Shown: in pieces, positions 58,053-64,000 of the stretch
How positions within the stretch are numbered: position 1 is the first letter of the stretch
Layout: each line of letters starts with the position of its first letter
Origin: Novosphingobium sp. Fuku2-ISO-50
GTDB taxonomy: Bacteria > Pseudomonadota > Alphaproteobacteria > Sphingomonadales > Sphingomonadaceae
Direction: 5' to 3'
Length of the DNA: 64,000 bases
Assembly: GCF_001519055.1 (NCBI RefSeq)
Contig: NZ_KQ954286.1
Span: 62,001 to 126,000, forward strand
The notes under the pieces: generated by a model
Database searches by the model: none
Told to the model about the DNA's origin: nothing
What the model saw: only the letters and a program-made list of their open reading frames with translations
Made by a program: the position numbers and the translations under genes

Positions 58053-58970
58053 TTAAATTCCGATCTTGGGAATGATGACAAATCTTTCGGCCCACATGAC
58101 GGTACGAGTATCAGTGTCTTCGATTTTTTGTCCCCAGTCCCCATCATATTTCATTTTGGGCAATTTCCTATCATACAACGAAGATAATTCAGATGCATTC
58201 ATATTAATCATGCGGGGAATGTATATTGCTGCCGAATCAAAAGCACTTATCAGCGCCTTGCGAGCGAGATCACCATTATTTGCAGCCCAAATCTTCGCGT
58301 TGGAAACATCATTACTCTTTTTGACATCGGTCAGTGGCACGGAGATATCGATTGTTTGACGGCAAGCCAAATATCTCGTCTTAAAACGATCTTCTGGTCT
58401 GCCTCCCATGGGGGTGGATTTTTTTGCTATTTCTATCAGGATCTTCGCATGCAAAGCCTGAAAATCGGGATCAAAAAAGTAAACGTAGTGTATGAATACC
58501 GCCTGATCACCGTGTATTTGATCAAGAAAATCGCTCTGGATCTTTCTAGAGTCATCTTTGGCAGACGTAACTGGTTGAGAATTTAGCCAGTTTACTTTTT
58601 GGAGAGCAATTTTTGTTGCTTTTAACGCCAAATCATCGCCGTTCATGTCGCTAAGTGCCGAACGTATCGGGGCAACCAACGACTCCTGAAATTTTTCCTG
58701 CTTTGATTCTCTGGAAGAGTTGATTAACGCCCCAATAATTCCGAGTTGCGCACCAGGTGTTGATGTAACATTGCTCCAGCCACCGACAGCCTGATCGTCG
58801 CCTACCAGAATATCTCTTTGCCCTAGTAAAACCAATACGGATGTATCATGGTTAGTGGCTGCCGTATCAGCCGATACCAACCAAACTGTGCCGGCAGAAG
58901 CGCCAGAGCTTATGAATATAGAAACTGACAGAGTAGCCAATAATTTTAATAATAAGTTTTTATAGTTCAT
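58053..58970 (-). CDS. Secreted protein of unknown function in an AT-richer islet
   Basis: A 305-residue protein with a clear signal peptide (MNYKNLLLKLLATLSVSIFISSGASA). The mature part opens GTVWLVSADTAATNHDTSV and contains DQIHGDQAVFIHYVYFFDPDF and a C-terminal GDWGQKIEDTDTRTVMWAERF. No domain was recognised. Codon use differs strongly from neighbours: many AAA, AAT, ATA and TTA codons in a genome that avoids them, a sign of recent transfer. IS1380 remnants lie on both sides. The start ATG at 58970 is the one that begins the signal peptide. Confidence 0.7.
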   Translation of the reverse strand: MNYKNLLLKLLATLSVSIFISSGASAGTVWLVSADTAATNHDTSVLVLLGQRDILVGDDQAVGGWSNVTSTPGAQLGIIGALINSSRESKQEKFQESLVAPIRSALSDMNGDDLALKATKIALQKVNWLNSQPVTSAKDDSRKIQSDFLDQIHGDQAVFIHYVYFFDPDFQALHAKILIEIAKKSTPMGGRPEDRFKTRYLACRQTIDISVPLTDVKKSNDVSNAKIWAANNGDLARKALISAFDSAAIYIPRMINMNASELSSLYDRKLPKMKYDGDWGQKIEDTDTRTVMWAERFVIIPKIGI

Positions 58971-59095
58971 GGGATTCTTTCCCTCTAGCCCGGAAAATTC
59001 ACTGGGGGTTGGCGGATGTAGCTTAAATCTCTGATTTGATGTATGATTTGGTTGCTTACACCGATCAACGTCATTTCAGAAGGACCACACCCGCC

Positions 59096-59194
59096 ATGGA
59101 CAATCCTACGCTGCCATTACCCGGTCTGTCACCTGTTTCCGGCAAGCGGTTGGATGTCAGATTCGACGGCGGCTTGCTCTCATCCGATGGCGGG
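59096..59194 (+). pseudogene. N-terminal remnant of IS1380-family transposase
   Basis: ATG at 59096 opens MDNPTLPLPG and continues to LDVRFDGGLLSSDGG, the start pattern of IS1380-type transposases (FDGGxLSSDGG). Homology stops at 59194, exactly where repeat array B begins. About 33 of some 450 residues remain. The 125 bases before it (from about 58985, cccggaaaattcac...) probably hold the left IS end. Confidence 0.7.
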
Positions 59195-59295
59195 AATTCC
59201 AGGGACGCAAGAATTCCAGGGACGCGAATTCCAGGGACGCGGACGCGAATTCCAGGGACGCCGAATTCCAGGGACGCAACGAATTCCAGGGACGC
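59194..59295 (+). repeat. Repeat array B: six copies of GAATTCCAGGGACGC
   Basis: Exact copies of the 15-mer start at 59194, 59211, 59226, 59247, 59263 and 59281, separated by 2, 0, 6, 1 and 3 bases. Spacers are variants of parts of the unit (aa, ggacgc, c, aac). It replaces the interior of a transposase gene. The unit reads in the opposite sense to its relative in array A. Confidence 0.85.
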
Positions 59296-59325
59296 AATAC
59301 CCAATTACGCCAAAGGACTAGCGGG

Positions 59326-59346
59326 GTCCCGGCTCAAGGCCGGGAC
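59326..59346. repeat. REP-like hairpin
   Basis: gtcccggc-tcaag-gccgggac (59326-59346) is a perfect 8-bp stem with a 5-base loop, embedded in gcgggg...gacgag. Elements of this shape are scattered through many alphaproteobacterial genomes between genes. One copy is seen in the window. Confidence 0.55.
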
Positions 59347-59708
59347 GACGAGACGGTAGAATATGATGCAATGTGAAGCGTTAACGCGGGATTGCAGGTA
59401 AGTCAGGAAGATCAAATGGGTGGCAGCTTCATGCCTGCCAACTTCAGAACCCGACATTCCGGTTCGTCCCAAAACCCGACATCCGCCTGCTCAAGTCAGC
59501 CTTGTGAAATTTGGGTCAGGCATCACGAAAACCAGACACCTGACGCCCAGCGCGCACCTCAGGGTATCTGCGTAAGGCTGTGCCCGGCATCGCTTAACCA
59601 TGGTAACGCTAGACCCGCCTGCGCCACGGTCCGGACAATCGGGCCGTACCGAGGGGGATAGCGGGTGATGCATGTCGAACGAGCCGGGACACTGACGGGA
59701 TTGCCGCG
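59347..59708. other. Non-coding remnant stretch before the HAD gene
   Basis: 362 bases with no supportable gene. Short open frames lack start signals and family likeness. Two similar bits, acccgacattccgg and acccgacatccgcc, suggest decayed mobile DNA. The promoter of the HAD gene must lie towards 59700. Confidence 0.4.
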
Positions 59709-62120
59709 ATGACGGCGCCGGTTTCCGCATCGGTCTTTGTCGGGGTGAGCGAGGCCTCGTGTGCGCCGCATGAATTGCCCGGCGTGCTTGATCGCTATCC
59801 GGGGGTCAAAGTGCTCAGCCTCGATTGCTTCGATACGCTGCTGTGGCGCGATTGCCATGCGCCGCAGGATCTGTTTGTCGCGCTGCCGGGGGTCTTGCCG
59901 TCGCAGCGCATGGTCGGCGAAGGCCGGGCGCGGCAGATTGCCCGGACGACGCGCGGCGCGCTCGATGTGCCGATCGATGCGATCTATGCCGAGATCATGC
60001 CGCGCGCCGATGCGCGCACGCGCGCTGGCGCGATTGCCGCCGAACTGGCCGCCGAAGCGCGCCATTGCCACGCCTTTGCCCCGACTGTCGCGCTGATGCG
60101 CGACGCACGGCGGCGGGGGCTGAAAGTGATCCTGGTCTCCGACACGTATCTCGACCAGAGCCAATTGCTGCAGCTGATTGCCGGCGCCGCCGGGGACGAT
60201 GTTGCCGGGCTGATCGACCGGGTGTTTTGTTCGTCGAGCTGGAGCAAGCCGAAATCGCACGGGCTCTATCGCGATGTCCTGCGCGGCGTAAAAGCGCGAC
60301 CCGACCAGATTCTGCACATCGGCGACAATCATGAAGCCGATGTGATCGGCGTGCGCCCGTTTGGCGTGCATACGCTGCATCTGCGGCAATTCGAGCCAGA
60401 CATCGGGCGGCAATTGCGGCTGGAAAGCACGGTCGCGGGGATGCTGTTCGGGCAAAGTCAGGGGCAGGAGCGCTTGGCAAGGCCGCAGCCGCATCGCGCC
60501 GCGCTGGCGCTGGGCCTGCCGCAAGAGCCAGACCCGGCGCGACGACTTGGCCAGGCAGTGCTCGGCCCCTTGTTCTTCGGCTTTGATGCCTGGCTGCGCG
60601 AAGAGGCCGCCGCGCTGGCCTTGCGCGGCGGGCAAGTCCACTGGCTGTTCATGATGCGCGACGGCCATCTGCCGCTGCGTGTCCATCGTGCGGTCGGCGC
60701 GGCAGACAGCGCGCATGACATCGAAATCAGCCGGGCGACGGCGACCTTTGCCAGCCTGACGAGCGATGCTGCCTTGAGCCGCTTTCTGGCCGAACAGGCC
60801 GCGATCCAGGCACCGGCTTTGGGCAAGCTGCTTCGGCTTGACGACGCGACCATCGATCAGCTTTGCGCCGGGCGCGATCCGCTTACCGCGCGGCAGGCGC
60901 TGGGCCGCTGGTGTCAGCAACCGGCCAATCGCCGACGCATTCTCGCCGACGCCCGCGCGCTGGCCACGCGCCTCGCCGCCCATGTCCGGCGCGCCGTCGA
61001 CCCCGCGCCGGGCGACACGCTGATGCTGGTCGATCTCGGCTATAACGGATCGGTCCAGAATTTCGTCGCGCCGCTGCTGGGCGAAGCGCTTGGAGTGCAT
61101 GTCGCCGGGCGCTATTTGCTGCTGCGCGAGATGGAAATTTCCGGGTTCGACAAGCGGGGCTTTTTCGATCCGCGCCATTTCGACGTCGCCGCGCTCGACA
61201 TGATGGCCGCCAATGTCGCGGTGCTGGAGCAATTGGCGACGATGGCAATCGGCTCGGTCATCGACTATGCCGACGACGGCACGCCGATCCGCGCCGCCAA
61301 TTCCATCAAGACGCGCCAGAGCGCAGTGCGCGATGCGGTCCAGGCGGGCTGTCTGGCCTTTGTCGGCCATGTCGGCGGGGCAACGATCCGACGCGCCGAT
61401 GCAGAGGACAAGGACCGGCTGTGGCGCGAAGCCTGTGCGGCCGGGATGGCGCGCCTGATGTTCCTGCCGCTGCCGCACGAAGTGGCCACGATTGCCGCAT
61501 TCGAACATGACGTCAATCTGGGCACTGACGAAATGGTTCCCCTGTTTGACCCGGTCGCCGCGCGGCACGGATTGCGCCGAAAAGGCCTGTTTTATCAAAA
61601 GGGAACGCAGCGCATGTTCCTGCCCGCCGAACTCGCGGGCGAAGCCATGCCCTTGCGGCTGGCGAACTTTGCCGGAACGCGCTTTGCCTCGCCGCTGACA
61701 TTTGCGGACGTGTTGAGCGGGGATACCACTGTGCCGGTGGTCATCGTCGAACCGCGCGGCGAAGTGCAGAAAGTCTGCCCGGCGCGCCCGACGCACGACG
61801 GGTTTCTGGCCTTGTGCATCCCGCTCGGGACCGACCGCTATCCCGTCGCGGTACAGATCGGCGCGGTGGCGCGCTTTGTCGAAATCGAAACGATCATGGC
61901 CGTGCCGACCAGCGCCTACCTTCATACCCGCATCAATGCCGCCCCGCGCGAAACCCCGGTGACGCCGTTGCTCGACGGGATCGTCGAATATGCGCCGGGG
62001 CTGTGGCATTGCCAGTCGGACTATGCCTTTGCGCTGCTTGCCCCGCCCGCGCTGGAGGATGTGGAGGATCTGATGCTGGTCATGGTATTCCGCCCGATCG
62101 GTCAGCCGAGCGTGAGATAA
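59709..62120 (+). CDS. Large HAD-superfamily hydrolase-like protein (COG5610 type)
   Basis: An 803-residue protein. A HAD domain fills residues 30-230: nucleophile motif SLDCFDTLLWR (D39, D42), motif II VSDTYLD, lysine region SKPKSHGLYRDVL and motif IV ILHIGDNHEADV. A second large domain follows with LFMMRDGHLPLRVHR and LVDLGYNGSVQNF, seen in predicted hydrolases of polysaccharide loci. No membrane span or signal peptide. Phosphatase activity is likely from the complete HAD motifs, the substrate is unknown. It stands alone after an IS-rich stretch and overlaps the convergent DUF4440 gene by 19 bases. Confidence 0.75.
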   Translation: MTAPVSASVFVGVSEASCAPHELPGVLDRYPGVKVLSLDCFDTLLWRDCHAPQDLFVALPGVLPSQRMVGEGRARQIARTTRGALDVPIDAIYAEIMPRADARTRAGAIAAELAAEARHCHAFAPTVALMRDARRRGLKVILVSDTYLDQSQLLQLIAGAAGDDVAGLIDRVFCSSSWSKPKSHGLYRDVLRGVKARPDQILHIGDNHEADVIGVRPFGVHTLHLRQFEPDIGRQLRLESTVAGMLFGQSQGQERLARPQPHRAALALGLPQEPDPARRLGQAVLGPLFFGFDAWLREEAAALALRGGQVHWLFMMRDGHLPLRVHRAVGAADSAHDIEISRATATFASLTSDAALSRFLAEQAAIQAPALGKLLRLDDATIDQLCAGRDPLTARQALGRWCQQPANRRRILADARALATRLAAHVRRAVDPAPGDTLMLVDLGYNGSVQNFVAPLLGEALGVHVAGRYLLLREMEISGFDKRGFFDPRHFDVAALDMMAANVAVLEQLATMAIGSVIDYADDGTPIRAANSIKTRQSAVRDAVQAGCLAFVGHVGGATIRRADAEDKDRLWREACAAGMARLMFLPLPHEVATIAAFEHDVNLGTDEMVPLFDPVAARHGLRRKGLFYQKGTQRMFLPAELAGEAMPLRLANFAGTRFASPLTFADVLSGDTTVPVVIVEPRGEVQKVCPARPTHDGFLALCIPLGTDRYPVAVQIGAVARFVEIETIMAVPTSAYLHTRINAAPRETPVTPLLDGIVEYAPGLWHCQSDYAFALLAPPALEDVEDLMLVMVFRPIGQPSVR

Positions 62121-62512
62121 AGCTCGGCCTCGATTGTCCAGGCCGCGCCGGTGTTTCGCCACTTTGCCGTATAGTCGCCGCGCGCGGCAATCTCGCCGTC
62201 AGACGCCGTGATCCCCTGCCAATGGCCATGCTCAAACGCGATGGGTTCTACGGGCGATAGCGTGATCGTATCGGGCTTGCGGACATAGACCGTCCGATCG
62301 GCAGCGGCGAATTCACGCTTCCAGGCCGCCAGCTGCGCCTTGCGACCGGACAGCAGCGCGCTGTCGGTTCCGGCGACCAGAATGACGTCGGGGGCCAAAA
62401 TCGCGCCGATGGCGTTCAGATCGCCATCGGCGAGAGCCTTGTTGAAGGCGGCGCGCGCAAGGCGGATGGCGAGTTCTGCCGAGGTGGTCAGACGAAGGCT
62501 TTGCTCACCCAT
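62102..62512 (-). CDS. DUF4440 / SnoaL-like protein
   Basis: A 136-residue protein of the NTF2-like (cystatin) fold. Typical elements are ARAAFNKALADGDLNAIGAILAPDVILVAG, GRKAQLAAWKREF and GDYTAKWRNTGAAWTIEAELYLTLG. Members are ketosteroid-isomerase-like or polyketide-cyclase-like, often with no known substrate. ATG at 62512 overlaps the end of the upstream membrane gene by eight bases (ATGGGTGA), making it the last gene of the satD cluster. Confidence 0.78.
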   Translation of the reverse strand: MGEQSLRLTTSAELAIRLARAAFNKALADGDLNAIGAILAPDVILVAGTDSALLSGRKAQLAAWKREFAAADRTVYVRKPDTITLSPVEPIAFEHGHWQGITASDGEIAARGDYTAKWRNTGAAWTIEAELYLTLG

Positions 62513-62963
62513 TTCTCTGGCCGCCCGATGCTTCCAGCATTTTGGCGACATTGCTGCGAATGTCGATGCCGTAACGATAATCGTAGGCCATCCAGCCGCT
62601 GGTTATCACGATCGCCCACAGCACACTGAACAATGACCCGACGAGAAAGTATTCCGCAAATCTCTGGTCATCGAGATCCTTGAACCTGGCCACGGATTTG
62701 AGCGCAATCACAGCCGCGAGCACTTCCCAACGATGGGAGAGGATTCCGATCGCCAGGATCGACCGTTCAAGCCAACCGATGATCCGCCCGGCGGGATGCG
62801 CCGCAGTTCCCCCTGTTACCGCCGAATCCTTGAGACCGGTCAGGGAAAAGACTTGGCGGCACACCCAGTTCCCGGCTCCGGTCAGCAAGACCAGCGCCGA
62901 GATCGTGTAAACGGCGGCGTGCATATAGCCGCATGGCGGAATGGCAGTGGGCACCGTCTGCAT
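62505..62963 (-). CDS. DUF3307-like small membrane protein
   Basis: A 152-residue membrane protein. After two N-terminal spans comes GRIIGWLERSILAIGILSHRWEVLAAVIALKSVARFKDL, and then RFAEYFLVGSLFSVLWAIV, the pattern of the C-terminal part of DUF3307 proteins. It overlaps the satD stop (TGATG) and so is its coupled partner. DUF3307 and SatD pairs occur widely, with no function known. The family link is based on motif memory and would need an HMM search. Confidence 0.65.
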   Translation of the reverse strand: MQTVPTAIPPCGYMHAAVYTISALVLLTGAGNWVCRQVFSLTGLKDSAVTGGTAAHPAGRIIGWLERSILAIGILSHRWEVLAAVIALKSVARFKDLDDQRFAEYFLVGSLFSVLWAIVITSGWMAYDYRYGIDIRSNVAKMLEASGGQRNG

Positions 62964-63628
62964 CAAGACCGCTCCTGCCGTCGATCGAGTGCGGCCAAAG
63001 CCGCACCGATGGCGTGCCATTGCATCGTATAGGCGTCAAAGTTGCCTGAACTGCGGACTTTGTAAATGCTGTGGACCGAAACATTCCTGTGTTTGGCCAG
63101 TTCGGCGGCACTAAGGCCCTTGATCAATGCGGAAATGTCTTCGCGCTGCTGGTCTGTCCAGCCTCGTTCGATCGCAGTCAGTCCGGCGCCGACCGCTTCG
63201 AGCAAAGTCTCGGCAACGGGATCGTCGAGGATGGAAAACCGATAGAGCGAGCCAGTCCGCTTCTCGTTAAGTCGCTCTCGCGCCCGGCTGAGCCCCGGCC
63301 CCATCATGTTCCAGGCCTTATCCGGATTGATTTCGGTCCTGATCTCAACCGATCCGATAACAAAACGGCAGTCGATCGCCTTTGCCATCAAGTGCAGGCG
63401 CATATCGCGCACGATGGGCGCCGCATCGGCAAGCGATTTGACCAGCCCCTGAAATTCGTCACCGAGCGTGATGGTGAGCGGTGACACCAGCCTTTCGCGA
63501 TACCGCATATTGAGCATGTCGACGACATCATTGAACTGCGCATGGAGGCGTTCCGGCGCAGGCGATCGCTCGCTTTGCACCAAATCGCCCATCACAACTG
63601 CGAGGCTTTGAATCGGACTGGAAGCCAT
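62963..63628 (-). CDS. SatD-family protein
   Basis: A 221-residue protein matching the SatD family: LAVVMGDLVQSERSPAPERL at the start, SPLTITLGDEFQGLV, then RFVIGSVEIRTEINPDKAWNMMGPGLSRARERL. A C-terminal helix-turn-helix-like part (DISALIKGLSAAELAKHRNVSVHSIYKVRSSG) suggests DNA binding. ATG at 63628 was preferred over an open extension to 63703, which would run across the inverted repeat upstream. Role unknown; possibly self-regulating through that repeat. Confidence 0.78.
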   Translation of the reverse strand: MASSPIQSLAVVMGDLVQSERSPAPERLHAQFNDVVDMLNMRYRERLVSPLTITLGDEFQGLVKSLADAAPIVRDMRLHLMAKAIDCRFVIGSVEIRTEINPDKAWNMMGPGLSRARERLNEKRTGSLYRFSILDDPVAETLLEAVGAGLTAIERGWTDQQREDISALIKGLSAAELAKHRNVSVHSIYKVRSSGNFDAYTMQWHAIGAALAALDRRQERS

Positions 63629-63645
63629 AACAAACAGTGTGGCTT

Positions 63646-63691
63646 GTAACCAAATATGGGTCAATTCAAATTTTGACCCATATTTGGTTAC
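63646..63691. repeat. 19-bp perfect inverted repeat upstream of satD
   Basis: GTAACCAAATATGGGTCAA (63646-63664) is followed after 8 bases by its exact reverse complement (63673-63691); one more outer base pair also fits. It lies 18 bases before the satD ATG and 46 bases after the end of the upstream gene. No T-run follows on either strand, so it is more likely an operator or RNA hairpin than a terminator. Confidence 0.8.
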
Positions 63692-63736
63692 ACCACACAG
63701 CACGACCGGTGCCGCCCAAAACCGGAACGGATCGCT

Positions 63737-63988
63737 TCAGTGAAGGCTCTCGCTCTCGGCGTTCATGCGCTGGACGAGGCCTTCGATTTCGTCGGGATTG
63801 AGCACCCAGGTGCGGGTCTTGCGGCCTTCGCGGTGGACCGGGCGGGTCAGCAGGATGCGCGCCTGCTCTTTGGCGAACGGCTTGAATATGGCGAAATGCA
63901 TCACGCAATCGCGGATCGTGCCGATGATCGGGGTCTTGCCGTCGAGGTCGATCAGCGTGGCGGGCTGGTCCCAGGGGATTTGCATCAT
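63737..63988 (-). CDS. Hypothetical protein (83 aa)
   Basis: An 83-residue protein, MMQIPWDQPATLIDLDGKTP, with a small beta-rich start and a helical C terminus (NPDEIEGLVQRMNAESESLH). No membrane span. No family recognised. It lies upstream of the satD cluster on the same strand with the inverted repeat between. The codon use fits the chromosome. Confidence 0.6.
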   Translation of the reverse strand: MMQIPWDQPATLIDLDGKTPIIGTIRDCVMHFAIFKPFAKEQARILLTRPVHREGRKTRTWVLNPDEIEGLVQRMNAESESLH

Positions 63989-64000
63989 GGGCCCAGCCTA

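Noticed and set aside
57860..58147. Small gene overlapping the end of the AT-richer gene
   Set aside because: No ribosome site, no family likeness; reads through the tail of the 305-residue gene in another frame.
59194..59295. CRISPR array
   Set aside because: Units are 15 bases with spacers of 0-6 bases, and no cas genes are present.
56520..59708. att site: second copy of the tRNA-Arg 3' end
   Set aside because: No repeat of the T-arm/acceptor sequence was seen downstream and no integrase gene exists in the window.
59559..62162. 867-codon minus-strand frame opposite the HAD gene
   Set aside because: The plus strand holds all HAD motifs in order; the minus reading is Arg/Gln-rich and unlike any protein.
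63646..63691. Rho-independent terminator after the 83-residue gene
   Set aside because: The stem is AT-rich in its middle and no T-run follows on the minus strand; the position just before satD suggests regulation.

Overview
The window looks like chromosome of a GC-rich alphaproteobacterium, most likely order Sphingomonadales (Novosphingobium/Sphingomonas type). The basis is a gcrA cell-cycle regulator gene, a long rimP-nusA-ylxR-infB-rbfA-truB-rpsO-pnp translation/RNA operon, a YlxR protein fused to an L7Ae-like domain, and many ATGA/TGATG-coupled operons. The genus is an inference; no rRNA gene is present.

Layout. 1-7.5 kb: a tightly overlapping minus-strand catabolic operon (Rieske oxygenase, Cys/Met-type PLP lyase, opine-oxidase/HcnB-like and HcnC-like flavoproteins, sarcosine oxidase soxB-soxD-soxA, with soxA running off the left edge), with a divergent LysR regulator. 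8.8-13.7 kb: glycerol catabolism, with glpK plus a small membrane gene and a beta-barrel gene on one strand and glpD-glpR on the other; between them lies an operator-like array of TTCGTT pairs. 13.7-23.3 kb: fatty-acid beta-oxidation (thiolase, HACDH/ECH fusion, acyl-CoA dehydrogenase; FadL-type porin, FadD, MerR regulator). 23.3-30.5 kb: amino-acid permease, cytochrome b561, a GT2 glycosyltransferase, a secreted terpenoid-cyclase-like protein carrying a haem c motif, a CarF/TMEM189-like lipid desaturase and malic enzyme.

30.5-34.5 kb: the most unusual locus. It holds a SAM methyltransferase, a periplasmic cytochrome c with 15 CxxCH motifs, a cytochrome-b-like membrane protein and, divergently, a membrane-anchored ferredoxin/flavoprotein fusion. 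Together they look like an undescribed or poorly described route for electrons from NAD(P)H to periplasmic haems. 34.5-38.3 kb: tRNA-Ser, hspQ, ABC permease, gcrA and a diguanylate cyclase whose start codon lies in a perfect inverted repeat. 38.3-50.2 kb: the translation operon, with tdk, a GNAT gene and a site-2 protease gene inserted between rbfA and truB. 50.5-56.3 kb: PspC-domain protein, YhhQ, a gamma-butyrobetaine-hydroxylase-like operon with its own LysR, and gamma-glutamyltransferase.

56.5-59.7 kb: an accessory patch behind tRNA-Arg(UCU). It contains two small unknown genes, C- and N-terminal remnants of IS1380-type transposase in permuted order, two related tandem-repeat arrays in opposite orientation at the broken ends of those remnants, and between them one AT-richer gene for a secreted protein of unknown function. 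59.7-64 kb: a large HAD-type protein and a minus-strand cluster with SatD and a DUF3307-like membrane protein behind a 19-bp perfect inverted repeat.

Two distant loci (betaine/sarcosine demethylation at the left, gamma-butyrobetaine hydroxylase at 52 kb) both suggest a cell that feeds on methylated amines. The glp and fad loci suggest it also uses glycerol and lipids.
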